A stretch of DNA of 64,000 nt from Bifidobacterium lemurum (GCF_014898175.1 NZ_CP062948.1:620001-684000), one strand, 5' to 3'; numbered from the stretch's first letter, positions 8,364 through 17,313 are shown. Numbers and translations are program-made. Notes: generated from the letters alone by a model not told the origin.

Positions 8364-8825
8364 TTGGCAACCAAGATTCGTCTGAAGCGACAGGGCAAGA
8401 AGTTCTACGCGTTCTACCGCGTGGTCGTGGCCGATTCTCACGTCAAGCGTGACGGCAAGGTCATCGAGGAGATCGGTACCTACAACCCGAACACCCAGCC
8501 CTCGACCATCAAGATCGACTCCGAGCGCGCCCAGTACTGGCTTGGCGTCGGCGCTCAGCCGTCCGAGCCCGTGCTCGCCCTGCTCAAGATCACCGGCGAC
8601 TGGCAGAAGTTCAAGGGCCTTGAGGGTGCCGAAGGCACGCTGAAGACCGTTGAGGCCGGCCCGGATGCGGCCGCCCGCGTGGAGGCCGTCGAATCCCAGG
8701 CCCAGAAGCTGAAGGCCGCCAAGTCCGAAGCCGCCGCGAAGGCCAAGGCCGAGGCCGAGGCTGCCGCCGCCGCTGAAGCTCCGGCCGAGGAAGCCGCTGA
8801 AGAAGCTCCGGCCGACGCCGAGTGA
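8364..8825 (+). CDS. rpsP: 30S ribosomal protein S16
   Basis: This is the small-subunit protein S16, needed for assembly of the 30S body. The start is a TTG at 8364, eight bases after AAGGAG; it gives [20 protein letters not shown], the usual S16 N-terminus. The core domain ends near residue 100. The remaining 50 or so residues are a charged Ala/Glu/Lys-rich tail ([20 protein letters not shown]), longer than in most S16 proteins but common in actinobacteria. It is the first gene of a tight rpsP-khpA-rimM group. Confidence 0.97.
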   Translation: MATKIRLKRQGKKFYAFYRVVVADSHVKRDGKVIEEIGTYNPNTQPSTIKIDSERAQYWLGVGAQPSEPVLALLKITGDWQKFKGLEGAEGTLKTVEAGPDAAARVEAVESQAQKLKAAKSEAAAKAKAEAEAAAAAEAPAEEAAEEAPADAE

Positions 8826-8841
8826 GTGAAAGGCACTGATC

Positions 8842-9075
8842 ATGCTTGCCCAAGCTGTGGAACACCTCATCAAGAACATCGTTGATTTTCCCGACGATGT
8901 CTCCGTCAAGTCCCACGAGAACGCGCGCGGCGAACTGCTTCGCGTGCGCGTGAACCCGGAGGATATCGGCCGTGTGATCGGCCGCAATGGTCGTACCGCC
9001 AATGCGATCCGCACCGTGGTCCAGGCTCTTGCCGATCACAAGGTGCGCGTCGACATCATGGACGTGCGTCGCTGA
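8842..9075 (+). CDS. khpA: KH-domain RNA-binding protein KhpA
   Basis: This 77-residue protein is a single KH domain with the binding loop GRVIGRNGRTA (GxxGxxG). It starts 16 bp after rpsP, the usual place for khpA between rpsP and rimM. Relatives form a heterodimer with KhpB and affect ribosome maturation, small RNAs and cell elongation. The start MLAQAVEHLIKNIVDFPDDV matches family members. Confidence 0.93.
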   Translation: MLAQAVEHLIKNIVDFPDDVSVKSHENARGELLRVRVNPEDIGRVIGRNGRTANAIRTVVQALADHKVRVDIMDVRR

Positions 9076-9104
9076 CCGAGACGAACAGAATAGGTTTTCC
9101 AGGC

Positions 9105-9719
9105 ATGGCGCAACAGAACATGTCCGACGACCCTCAGCAGCGCGAGCTGTTGAGGGTCTGTCGTATCGGCCGCGCGCAGGGACTCAAAGGCGAAGTCACC
9201 GTGCGGCTGTTCACGGACGATCCCGAATACCGCTTCTCCCCCGACTCCGTGCTGTACACGAAGGACGGCGAGGAGGAATATGTGGTCGAATGGTCCCGCA
9301 CGTTCAAGGACCGTTGGATCATCAAATTCTTCGATGTGGACGACCGCGACGCCTCCGAGGCGATCAACGGCGTGGAACTCTACGGCGAGGCCGACGATCC
9401 GGAAGAGATGCTCGAAGCCGACGAATGGTATTCCAAAGACCTGATCGGACTTGAGGCGCGTCTGGCCGAGGGCAACGGCTTGGGCCTGCCCGCAGACCAG
9501 GTGGTTGGCAAGGTTGTGGACGTGATCGACGGACCGGCCCAGTCGCTGCTCAAGATCCGCCTGAGCGAACCTGTGGTGACCGGCACGAACTCCAGCGGCG
9601 AGGAAGTGGTGGAGAAAACCGCGCTCGTGCCCTTCGTGGGCGCGATCGTCCCCGACATCGACCTCAACGAACAATACCTCACCCTAGACCCGCCCGGAGG
9701 CCTGATTCCCGGCCTCTAA
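9105..9719 (+). CDS. rimM: Ribosome maturation factor RimM
   Basis: RimM binds S19 and helps form the 30S head. The protein has the two expected beta-barrel parts: LLRVCRIGRAQGLKGEVTVR near residues 15-35 and a C-terminal PRC barrel with DQVVGKVVDVI and ALVPFVGAIVPDIDL. Its 204 residues are slightly long because of an insert near residue 160 (TGTNSSGEEVVEKT). It closes the rpsP operon here. The usual trmD and rplS do not follow; instead there is a 33-bp tandem repeat and a convergent regulator gene. Confidence 0.95.
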   Translation: MAQQNMSDDPQQRELLRVCRIGRAQGLKGEVTVRLFTDDPEYRFSPDSVLYTKDGEEEYVVEWSRTFKDRWIIKFFDVDDRDASEAINGVELYGEADDPEEMLEADEWYSKDLIGLEARLAEGNGLGLPADQVVGKVVDVIDGPAQSLLKIRLSEPVVTGTNSSGEEVVEKTALVPFVGAIVPDIDLNEQYLTLDPPGGLIPGL

Positions 9720-9721
9720 AC

Positions 9722-9801
9722 TTGGAATCGTGCAAATTTCGACTCCATTTGACCTTGGAATCGTGCAAAATCTGACTCCGCAATGCATTGGAATCGTGCA
9801 A
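9722..9801. repeat. Three copies of ttggaatcgtgcaa at exact 33-bp spacing
   Basis: The 14-base word is found at 9722-9735, 9755-9768 and 9788-9801, each 33 bp from the next. The sequence between copies is only partly conserved (gactcc follows in the first two). It fills the gap between the convergent rimM and LacI genes. No palindrome is obvious. Confidence 0.7.
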
Positions 9802-9829
9802 CAGTCAGAACCATCGCATGGCGGGCGGA

Positions 9830-10885
9830 TTACATTCGCACGGATTGTTTGTCGATGACCTTGCCATAGGCCAACGCGTGGGATTGCGTGAGCGACGGCA
9901 TTTCGCCCAGTTGTTCAGGCAACACTAGGTCGGCAGGGTCACGGTCCTCGATTATCGAAACCAATTTCGCGACGGACCAATATCCCATCTCGTAGTGAGG
10001 CAATTCCACCGAAGTCAGACGAGGCCTGAGCATCTGCGCGATGAATGGCTGGTTATCGATGCCGATGACATCGGTGTCTTCTCCAACCACCAGCCCTTGG
10101 GTTTTCATGCAGTCATAAACCACCGTGGCGCGAATGTCGTTGAAACATACAATGCCATCCGGACGCAGTCGACGAATCGCCTCATCAGCCACATCGAACG
10201 CATCCACATCGTCGCTAATGTCGACCACCAATTCAGCGTCGAATCCGATGGGGGAATCCTCCATAGCCTGCCGGTATCCCGACAAACGCTGTTCCCGCGC
10301 AGGAATGGGCGCTGTAGTGCCCACATACAGAATTCGTCGCCGCCCAGCACTGACCAAACGCTCAGTCGCGGCATAGCTCAGATGCGGCTCATCGGGCATA
10401 ATCCCGGGAATCACACCATCCACGTCCTCCGCATCCAATACCACCGTGGGAAGCGCCAGCAACGACTGCGGCACCCGCACCACGCGATGGTACATGAACG
10501 CGTACAGAAAACCATCCACGCCATACCGACGCAAAGCGGCGATGCCCTCATCCTCGATTTGTGCGTCGTTATTAGTGTTGATGGTGAGCAGCACATATCC
10601 CAAGTCACGCGCAGCATCCTGCGCGCCAAGAATCAGCTTGCCGGCGAAAGGAGTGGAGGCGATCTCGTCGCTGATGAAGCCGAGCGTTCGAGTACGCTTC
10701 GTACGCAGGCTGCGCGCGATCGAATTCGGCCGATAGCCGAGTTCCTCGGCCGCACGGCGGATACGTTCGGCGACCTGTGGATTCACACGTTTCGCATCCT
10801 TGTTATTAAGTACTAGAGAAACGGCGGTTTTCGATGCGCCCGATGCCTGGGCGACTTCCTGGATCGTGACCATAACGGTTTCCAC
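9830..10885 (-). CDS. LacI-family transcriptional regulator
   Basis: This DNA-binding repressor has a N-terminal LacI helix-turn-helix (TIQEVAQASGASKTAVSLVL) and hinge (GYRPNSIARSLRT), followed by a sugar-binding periplasmic-protein-like domain (ILYVGTTAPIPAREQRLSGY, DVIGIDNQPF). The preferred start is GTG at 10885, seven bases after GGAGG; ATG at 10873 is in frame. It ends a minus-strand operon with a binding protein, two permeases and a YesL-like protein, with only a few bases between genes. It probably represses that operon from the twin operator at 15256-15286 and releases it when the imported sugar binds. Confidence 0.92.
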   Translation of the reverse strand: METVMVTIQEVAQASGASKTAVSLVLNNKDAKRVNPQVAERIRRAAEELGYRPNSIARSLRTKRTRTLGFISDEIASTPFAGKLILGAQDAARDLGYVLLTINTNNDAQIEDEGIAALRRYGVDGFLYAFMYHRVVRVPQSLLALPTVVLDAEDVDGVIPGIMPDEPHLSYAATERLVSAGRRRILYVGTTAPIPAREQRLSGYRQAMEDSPIGFDAELVVDISDDVDAFDVADEAIRRLRPDGIVCFNDIRATVVYDCMKTQGLVVGEDTDVIGIDNQPFIAQMLRPRLTSVELPHYEMGYWSVAKLVSIIEDRDPADLVLPEQLGEMPSLTQSHALAYGKVIDKQSVRM

Positions 10886-10889
10886 CGTA

Positions 10890-11558
10890 TCACCTCCCCG
10901 ACACAGCACGGGAACGTGCCGCCTCTTGAGGACGAGGGACTCCAGGCAGTCGCGCGAACGAACATACCAACATAGTGGTGCAGAAGAAAGGCAACGCCAG
11001 CCCGAACACCATCATCACGCCTGGCCAGTTGTACCATACCCACAGCGTAAGGAACGCAGTCATCGCAAGCATCACGCTGCACAACGGGCGAGCGATCACC
11101 GCCGCCAGCGACGCGCGCACCACCCACGACCCTCGTTCGGCATAATGGGCGCGCAGCACCCATGACATGTCGAAAAACAGCACGAACACCACTATCGCCA
11201 GCAGTAGCACACCCGCAAGCGCGTAATCGAACACACCGGTGGCATGCCAATTCATCACGCGGTAGTCGAACAGTAGCAACAATCCCACAGCTGCTTGAAA
11301 CCATCCGAACAGGTTGGCGGGCTTCAACTCGGTTCTCCACGCCGAATGGAAGCGCCGCCACACCTGACGGGTTTTCCAAGCGCGATCCTCGGCGAGCAGC
11401 CAGTCACGGTATACAGTATGCGCAGCAGCGACGGAAGGAAAGAAACCGACGACGAAGGCACCCAGCAACGTGTGCGCGAACATGGCGACGTTCACAACGA
11501 ACACCATAACCGCGATACGGCAGAACCGCTCGTACACCAGCGAGAATCGCGCAAGCAT
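10890..11558 (-). CDS. YesL-like (DUF624) membrane protein
   Basis: This 222-residue protein has about five hydrophobic segments and the shape of the YesL/DUF624 family, small membrane proteins repeatedly found next to LplABC-type sugar importers in Firmicutes and bifidobacteria. Their exact role is unknown; they may help the transporter. ATG at 11558 follows AAAGGAG. The gene lies 15 bp after the second permease and 4 bp before the regulator, so it is cotranscribed. Confidence 0.82.
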   Translation of the reverse strand: MLARFSLVYERFCRIAVMVFVVNVAMFAHTLLGAFVVGFFPSVAAAHTVYRDWLLAEDRAWKTRQVWRRFHSAWRTELKPANLFGWFQAAVGLLLLFDYRVMNWHATGVFDYALAGVLLLAIVVFVLFFDMSWVLRAHYAERGSWVVRASLAAVIARPLCSVMLAMTAFLTLWVWYNWPGVMMVFGLALPFFCTTMLVCSFARLPGVPRPQEAARSRAVSGR

Positions 11559-11573
11559 ATGAGTTCTCCTTTC

Positions 11574-12500
11574 TCAGCCCTTCACCGCGCCAAGCATGAC
11601 GCCCTTGTTGAAGTACTTCTGCAGGAACGGGTACAACAGCAACAAAGGCAACGTTGAAACGATGATCACACCGAATTTGATCTGATCGGCGATGCGTTGC
11701 TGATCCACCGCGCCGATGTTGGCGCCGCCCTCGCTCTGGTTGATGAGCAGCAGTTTCTGCAACACATTCTGCAGCGGCTGCTTGGCGTCGTCGGTGATGT
11801 AGATCAGACCGGTCATGAAATCGTTCCAATGGCCCACGAAGTAGTACAGACCCACCACCGCGAGAATAGCGGAGCTCAGGGGCAACACGATCCGCAAGAA
11901 GTATCCGCCATAGCTGAGACCGTCGATTTGCGCGGCGTCGTGCAGCTCCTCTGGAATGGAGGTCTCGAAGAAGGAGCGTGCCACGATAAGGTTGTAGACG
12001 CTCACCGCGCCGGGCAGAATGAACACCCACATCGTGTTGAGGATGTCGAGGTCCCGATAGAGCAGGTAACTGGGGATCAAACCGCCGGAGAAGAACATCG
12101 TCACGGAAAGCAGGAACAGAATCACACGACGCGGTTTGAATTCACGTCGGGAAAGCGCAAAGGCCGCGGGGATGGTGACCACCATGTTCAACGCGGTTCC
12201 CACCACCGAGTAGATCAACGTGTTCTTATAGCCAATCCAGATGCTCGCATCGGTGAACACCTTGATGTATCCGTCGAAGGTGATGTCCTTAGGCAACAGT
12301 CCCACCGCTCCGGAAGACACCGCTGTCGGATCGGAAATCGAGGAAATCACCACAAACCACAGCGGATACAACACCGCGAGAACGATCAGCGCGATCAAGG
12401 AGTTGATGATTGCGGTGGAGACCCAATCACCGAAACTGCGATGCTGCCGCACGGGCTTGTTCCAAGGGATGTCGTTGGTTGTCGTCGATGTCATACTCAT
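11574..12500 (-). CDS. Sugar ABC transporter permease, LplC/YtcP type
   Basis: This is an inner-membrane subunit of a CUT1-type carbohydrate importer. It has six hydrophobic segments and the cytoplasmic EAA-type loop (EELHDAAQIDGLSYGGYFLRIVLP cut here as ELHDAAQIDG with the following GG and RI). The N-terminus MSMTSTTTNDIPWNKPVRQ follows AGGAG. It pairs with the permease just upstream (9-bp gap). No ATPase gene is present in the operon, which is usual in bifidobacteria, where one shared MsmK-type ATPase serves many importers. Confidence 0.93.
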   Translation of the reverse strand: MSMTSTTTNDIPWNKPVRQHRSFGDWVSTAIINSLIALIVLAVLYPLWFVVISSISDPTAVSSGAVGLLPKDITFDGYIKVFTDASIWIGYKNTLIYSVVGTALNMVVTIPAAFALSRREFKPRRVILFLLSVTMFFSGGLIPSYLLYRDLDILNTMWVFILPGAVSVYNLIVARSFFETSIPEELHDAAQIDGLSYGGYFLRIVLPLSSAILAVVGLYYFVGHWNDFMTGLIYITDDAKQPLQNVLQKLLLINQSEGGANIGAVDQQRIADQIKFGVIIVSTLPLLLLYPFLQKYFNKGVMLGAVKG

Positions 12501-12509
12501 GATGCGCTC

Positions 12510-13481
12510 CTAGAAGATACTCGTGTCCGAGACTTTCTTGGAAATAAAGTTCGCGGTGATAAGAAACAGGAAGTTCACCACGGTGTTGAACAGGCCAATG
12601 GCCGTAGAGTAGGAGAATTGGCTGTTGAGAATACCGATTTTGTACGTGTAGGTGGCTATCACCTCGGTCGCCGGCAAATTCAACGCGTTCTGCAGCAGGT
12701 AGATTTTGTCGAATCCGACGGCCAGCACACTGCCCATATTGAGAATGAGCAGGATGCCCGCGGTGGGCATGATGGCGGGAATATCCACATGGCGAATCAG
12801 CTGCATACGTCCGGCGCCATCAATTTTCGCCGCTTCATACAGCGACACATCCACACTGGACAACGCAGCCAAATAGATGATCGAGTTCCATCCCACATGC
12901 TGCCATACCTCGGATACCCAGTAGACGGTGGTGATAGCGGTGGTGCTGCCCAACAGACTTTCGTCACCGAAGAATCTGCCGATGATGCCCGTGGAGGGAG
13001 AGAGGAAGATGTTAATCATCGAGACGATCACCACGACGGAGATGAAATGCGGCATGTAAGTGATCGTCTGCACGAAACCTTTGATGCGTTTCGAGCCGAT
13101 CTGGTTGATCAACAGCGCGAGAATGATCGGAAAGATGAATCCCATCGCCAGAGTCCACAGACTGATGCGGATGGTGTTGGTCATGATTTGTCCGAATAGG
13201 GCCGAGTGGAAGAACTTGTCGAAGTATTTGAGTCCCACCCATTCACCGCCGGCCAATCCGGTGTCCGGATCGAATTTGCGGAAGGCCAATTGGATGCCCC
13301 ACATCGGCACATAGGCGAATACCGCGACGAACACCAGTGTCGGAGCGATCATCACCCATAACTGCCAGTATCGGCGAAAATGCTCGGCAAGCCGCCTGAC
13401 TAACGGTTCGCGTTCATGTTCGGCCTTTGCGCCTGCCACGTCCGGAACAGACGACGGCACGTTCTGATATGCGGTTGTCAT
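12510..13481 (-). CDS. Sugar ABC transporter permease, LplB type
   Basis: This is the first permease subunit of the importer, with six hydrophobic segments and the EAA loop SLYEAAKIDGAGRMQLIRHV. The start at 13481 (MTTAYQNVPSS) follows GAGGAG; the open frame extends to 13595 but that part lies inside the binding protein gene. The gene starts 12 bp after the stop of the binding protein. Its relatives transport oligosaccharides, often plant- or host-glycan fragments. The substrate cannot be told from sequence. Confidence 0.93.
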   Translation of the reverse strand: MTTAYQNVPSSVPDVAGAKAEHEREPLVRRLAEHFRRYWQLWVMIAPTLVFVAVFAYVPMWGIQLAFRKFDPDTGLAGGEWVGLKYFDKFFHSALFGQIMTNTIRISLWTLAMGFIFPIILALLINQIGSKRIKGFVQTITYMPHFISVVVIVSMINIFLSPSTGIIGRFFGDESLLGSTTAITTVYWVSEVWQHVGWNSIIYLAALSSVDVSLYEAAKIDGAGRMQLIRHVDIPAIMPTAGILLILNMGSVLAVGFDKIYLLQNALNLPATEVIATYTYKIGILNSQFSYSTAIGLFNTVVNFLFLITANFISKKVSDTSIF

Positions 13482-13492
13482 GGTGCTGCTCC

Positions 13493-15103
13493 TCACTGCT
13501 CTTCCAGATACGCGTTGTACCACTTCTGCCAAATACCGATGTTCTGATCCAGCCCGAGCGTGCGCTCGTTGATTTTGGCTAGATAGTCGTCCCACTCGTC
13601 CTCAATGCCACCGGAGACCAACCATGTGGCCAACTGGTTATTGGCATAGTTGAAAATAGAGGTGTTGTTCTCGGACAGGGTGTCCATATCATCACTGTCA
13701 GGACGCACATAAATCGGAACGACATCCTTGACCGGATCGACGTTAGCGAGCGCATCGGCATAAGCGGCGTCGGAGGCGCTCACCGCATCGGCGTTGGTGT
13801 CATTGTTGATGGTGACATCATCCGCGATATACCCGGCAAATCGATCTTGCGCCGCGACTTCACGGGTGTCGACGTATTTCTCGTATACCTTGTCGGACAC
13901 CTCATACGTGCCATCGCCTTGGTCGGTGACGTATTCGCCAATCGATCCGTAGTACTGCTCCACAGAGATTCGTTCGGAATACATCGCATCAATCACCTTG
14001 TACACGGCCTCCTTATTGGCCGCTTTGGGCGAGACCGACAACGCATACGCGAATTCCGTGAAATCCTGTGAATAGTCCCAGGTCACGTCTTCCTCGTCCA
14101 TCGACGATTCGGCTTTGAGCGCAGGCAACGAAATATATTGATCGGAGAGGTTGCCGTACTCGCCCTGTGCCGACCAGCCAATGGAGACACCGGTGACGGC
14201 AGTCTCGCCATCGCTGATGGTCTGCGCATCGTACTGCGAACCATCACGGGTAAGCGCATCCTTTGGGATCAGCCCTTCCTCGACCAACTTATGCAGATAG
14301 GAGATCACCTGCTTGAGATTATCGCTGGTGAGAATGCTCTTCACTTCGCCGTCATCCACATACATGCCCTGTGTGGATGCCGACGCCCCCATGAAACTCG
14401 TTGTCAATCCCGTGGAATTGAGCAGCACCAAGGGACTCCATAATCCGAAACCCAAGCTTCGGATATTCATCGGAATCTCGTCGGTTTCGCCGTTGCCATT
14501 GGGATCCTCAGTTTTGAATGCCTTGAGCACATCCTCCAGCTCGTCCCAGGTGGTGGGCACGTCCAGCCCGAGCTTGTCGAGCCAGGTCTTGTTGATGAAC
14601 ATGTGGGTGGCAGAGACACGATAGCCTTTGCCTCGATCCGAGGGCAACAGATAGATATGCCCATCATCCTCCACCATCTTGCGGGCGATGGGGCGCTCGT
14701 CAAGGAATTCCTTGACATTGGGCATTTCGTCAAGATGTTCGGCGAGATCCTCGAACTGGGAGGGATATCGGCTCGCATCGGCGGGGTCGAACAACGACAT
14801 CGAGATATCGGGGAACTCTCCGGCGACCATTTTGGCGGCCTTCTGCTGTCCCCAAGCGTTATCAGCCACTTCGGTCCATCGGATTGTGCAATCACATGCC
14901 GCTTCCAGCTCATCGGACCATGCCATATCCTCCATATGAACATTGGTGACATTGCGACGGATGGTGATGTTGACGATCGGTTTGCCGTTCTCATCCACGG
15001 TGGCTTCGTTTTCGCCTCTGCCGCATCCGCCAAGCATTATGGCCATCGACATGACCAAGGCGATCGCCGCAGTCGCGCGTCTGACGACTCGTTTTCGTGA
15101 CAT
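13493..15103 (-). CDS. Extracellular solute-binding lipoprotein, LplA type
   Basis: This is the substrate-catching part of the importer. The N-terminus has basic residues, a hydrophobic stretch and the lipobox LGGC with Cys near residue 27, so the mature protein is a lipoprotein held on the outside of the membrane. The 536-residue length and the NVTNVHMEDMAWSDELEA region fit the large oligosaccharide-binding proteins of the LplA group. It starts after AAAGGAG and heads the operon, with a 130-base leader behind a LacI-type operator. No glycoside hydrolase gene lies in the operon. Confidence 0.92.
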   Translation of the reverse strand: MSRKRVVRRATAAIALVMSMAIMLGGCGRGENEATVDENGKPIVNITIRRNVTNVHMEDMAWSDELEAACDCTIRWTEVADNAWGQQKAAKMVAGEFPDISMSLFDPADASRYPSQFEDLAEHLDEMPNVKEFLDERPIARKMVEDDGHIYLLPSDRGKGYRVSATHMFINKTWLDKLGLDVPTTWDELEDVLKAFKTEDPNGNGETDEIPMNIRSLGFGLWSPLVLLNSTGLTTSFMGASASTQGMYVDDGEVKSILTSDNLKQVISYLHKLVEEGLIPKDALTRDGSQYDAQTISDGETAVTGVSIGWSAQGEYGNLSDQYISLPALKAESSMDEEDVTWDYSQDFTEFAYALSVSPKAANKEAVYKVIDAMYSERISVEQYYGSIGEYVTDQGDGTYEVSDKVYEKYVDTREVAAQDRFAGYIADDVTINNDTNADAVSASDAAYADALANVDPVKDVVPIYVRPDSDDMDTLSENNTSIFNYANNQLATWLVSGGIEDEWDDYLAKINERTLGLDQNIGIWQKWYNAYLEEQ

Positions 15104-15255
15104 ACCTGCTCCTTTACCGCGCGACGCGCCAAATGCGTCGCGCTAGTGTCGGTGATGATTCTTCAGTTCTCTGCGCTGAGTGACGGGTGACCTCGATGAT
15201 GTTGCATCGCTGCTTTTGGGGGCTTGAACCTCATCGAGACATTTGAAGAATATCA

Positions 15256-15286
15256 CATAAATCGATTTCAGTGAAATCGATTTATG
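15256..15286. promoter_or_regulatory. Twin LacI-type operator upstream of sugar importer
   Basis: A perfect 31-bp palindrome has 15-bp arms (cataaatcgatttca and its complement) around one central G at 15271. Each arm contains aaatcgattt, itself a palindrome centred on CG, the typical form of LacI-family operators. It lies 153 bp upstream of the binding protein start, where the promoter should be. The LacI gene at the end of the operon is the natural candidate to bind it. The rest of 15104-15405 shows no gene. Confidence 0.7.
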
Positions 15287-15405
15287 TTCGCAGTGCGACA
15301 CCAGCAACAACCTAGGGTTTTCGCTGGAATAGCGGCGTGTCGAACCAGCACGGCCACATCGTGTTCAATCCGCCTAACAGACGGCGAAACCAGAATGCTG
15401 AACGA

Positions 15406-16083
15406 CTATGACAACAACAGGGAGCCGTACCGGTCGGCCAGGCCTTGTCGGAGACGTTCGAATTCGGGAATGTAGTCAGTGATGATCGTATCTACCAAGC
15501 GGCGGGCAGGAGCCGCATCGTAGACATGGGCGGAATCGTTGCGGTCGCGCAACATACGCAGCCATAGACTCTCGTCCATAAAGTCGTAGTACTGGAATGC
15601 CGCCTTGATGGCGTCACGCGGAGAGCCAGCGGCGGAGACCGGATCGCCCTCATAGGCGAGCAGCGCTTTCATCAGCTTCCAGCCAAGTTCGAACTGCATC
15701 TTGCACTTACCAATGATGCCGCTTTGCACGAACTCATTATCAAGATCCTGCTGCGGAGCCTGGGCCAGCGAACGCAGGGCGGCGACGTAGTTCTCATACT
15801 TTCTCATAGAGCACCTCCCGTCACGCTCGATTTCGGCACGCAACTCGTCACTGATCGGCTCGTCGAGATTGACCACATCCAATTTCAGGAGCGACCACAA
15901 ATCGTTCTGCAACGCGTCCTCCAGCTGGGAGAAGTTCGGGCAGCCGGCGACCGCCAAATCGATATCGCTTTTAGGCCGGTTCGTCCCTTTGGCTCGCGAA
16001 CCGAACACCACCACCTTGCTTGCGCCGGCCTCGGCGGACATGGCCCGAATCTGTTCGTACACCTGCTCCGCAGGAACCACCAT
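15406..16083 (-). CDS. Fused nucleotidyltransferase-HEPN protein
   Basis: Residues 1-85 form a minimal nucleotidyltransferase with the GSx10DxD pattern (GSRAKGTNRPKSDIDLAV). Residues 100-225 match the HI0074-type HEPN domain and contain RNDSAH (the R-x4-H pattern of HEPN ribonucleases). The two domains are usually made as separate proteins from adjacent genes (MntA and HepT), acting as antitoxin and toxin by adenylylating the HEPN partner. Here they are one polypeptide of 225 residues. The start at 16083 follows GGAGG; an upstream in-frame ATG at 16170 is less likely. It may be a single-chain toxin-antitoxin or a domesticated relative. No partner gene lies beside it. Confidence 0.75.
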   Translation of the reverse strand: MVVPAEQVYEQIRAMSAEAGASKVVVFGSRAKGTNRPKSDIDLAVAGCPNFSQLEDALQNDLWSLLKLDVVNLDEPISDELRAEIERDGRCSMRKYENYVAALRSLAQAPQQDLDNEFVQSGIIGKCKMQFELGWKLMKALLAYEGDPVSAAGSPRDAIKAAFQYYDFMDESLWLRMLRDRNDSAHVYDAAPARRLVDTIITDYIPEFERLRQGLADRYGSLLLS

Positions 16084-16243
16084 CCGCCTCACCTCCTCGA
16101 GGGAACAAAGACCGCTCCCACCCATCATAGTTGGATTTCGCCAAACCGAGCGCAATGCATCCCCCGTCATCCCGGGCGCAGCACAGCCCCACCCGTTACC
16201 CCGAGCGCAGTCGAGGGATCTCAGAACTTCCGCTTCCGGGCAC

Positions 16244-16282
16244 GAGATCCTTCGACTCCGCTACGCTCCGCTCAGGATGACA
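16244..16282. repeat. Dispersed intergenic repeat (gatccttcgactccgct...caggatgac)
   Basis: The sequence gagatccttcgactccgct, continuing to ctcaggatgac, is one arm of a repeat that recurs at 19931-19970, 36865-37049, 40704-40853 and 59514-59577. Degenerate partner arms lie at 16169-16225, and further partial copies follow to 16330. It fills the gap between the nucleotidyltransferase and aldo/keto reductase genes. It resembles REP-type palindromic elements and is not coding here. Confidence 0.65.
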
Positions 16283-16381
16283 GAAAAGGGACTCTCCCGA
16301 CTCAGGATGACAGGGAAAGGCATGTTCCTACTCGGATTGACGGAAGGCACATTCCCTATCAGAGCGACGGGAAGGAACGAA

Positions 16382-17242
16382 TTACCCGAGCTTGGCGAGT
16401 TCCTCCTCGGTCAGTTCCAGATCGGAGGCTTTGAGGGAGTCGAGGATCGTTTCGGGGCGGTGCGCGCCGGGAATCACGAACATGTGATCGCCCTTGGCGA
16501 GCTCCCAAGCGAGCACGACCTGCTGGTAGCTCACGCCACGCGCGACCGCGACTTCGCGGAACGGGTCGAACTTGCTCTCATCGTACGGGTGACGGTAGCC
16601 GCCGAGCGGGCTCCAGCACACGAACGCAAGACCGAGTTCGGCGCAGTAGTCGAGCGTATCCTGCGTCTCCAAATGAATCGGCGAATACTGGTTCTGCACG
16701 GCCACCAGCTTGTCGCCCAGAATGCCACGCGCGATGTCGAGCTGTTCGATGCTGACGTTGGAGACACCGGCCCACTGGGCCACGCCCTGATCAAGCAGCG
16801 CCTTGATGCCTTCGACGGACTCGTTGTACGGCACTTCCGGGTCGTGACGGTGCAGATACAGCAGATCGATGGAGTCGACGCCGAGCGCCATCGCGGACTG
16901 CTTGCCGTATTCGATGAGATGTTCGGGTTTGCCGTCGCGCGGCCACACCGGCTTGTCGCCCTCCCAGGCGCGGCGCAGGCCCACCTTGGTGGCCACCGTG
17001 ACCTCATCGCGCGGTCCGTTCCAGGATTCCAACGCCTCACGGGTGAGCTTTTCGCCGGTCTGCTCCTCCTCGCCGGGCGTGTAGTAGGCCCAGGCGGTGT
17101 CGATATGGCGGCAGCCCGCGTCAAGCGAGGCATGCAGGGTTTCGATGCCGACGTCGTGGCCGCGGTTGTTCTCGATGGTCAACGGCATCTCGCCATGGCC
17201 GATGGCGGTGGTATGGAATGGGCCGAGATCACGAAACAGCAT
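16382..17242 (-). CDS. Aldo/keto reductase
   Basis: This is a soluble NAD(P)H-dependent oxidoreductase of the aldo/keto reductase family, which reduces aldehydes and ketones or oxidises alcohols. The TIM-barrel protein has 286 residues. HIDTAWAYY holds the catalytic Asp and Tyr, VATKVGL the Lys and LLYLHRHDPEVP the His. The C-terminus has the cofactor-binding FVIPGAHRPETI. The start at 17242 (MLFRDLGPFHTTAIG) gives a full domain. The substrate is unknown and the gene stands alone. Confidence 0.93.
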   Translation of the reverse strand: MLFRDLGPFHTTAIGHGEMPLTIENNRGHDVGIETLHASLDAGCRHIDTAWAYYTPGEEEQTGEKLTREALESWNGPRDEVTVATKVGLRRAWEGDKPVWPRDGKPEHLIEYGKQSAMALGVDSIDLLYLHRHDPEVPYNESVEGIKALLDQGVAQWAGVSNVSIEQLDIARGILGDKLVAVQNQYSPIHLETQDTLDYCAELGLAFVCWSPLGGYRHPYDESKFDPFREVAVARGVSYQQVVLAWELAKGDHMFVIPGAHRPETILDSLKASDLELTEEELAKLG

Positions 17243-17313
17243 GTGCGCTCCTTATATGCTCGCTATGAACGGGTGGTTCCGCCCTCCACGATACGCGCAA
17301 CAGGTCGTTTTTT

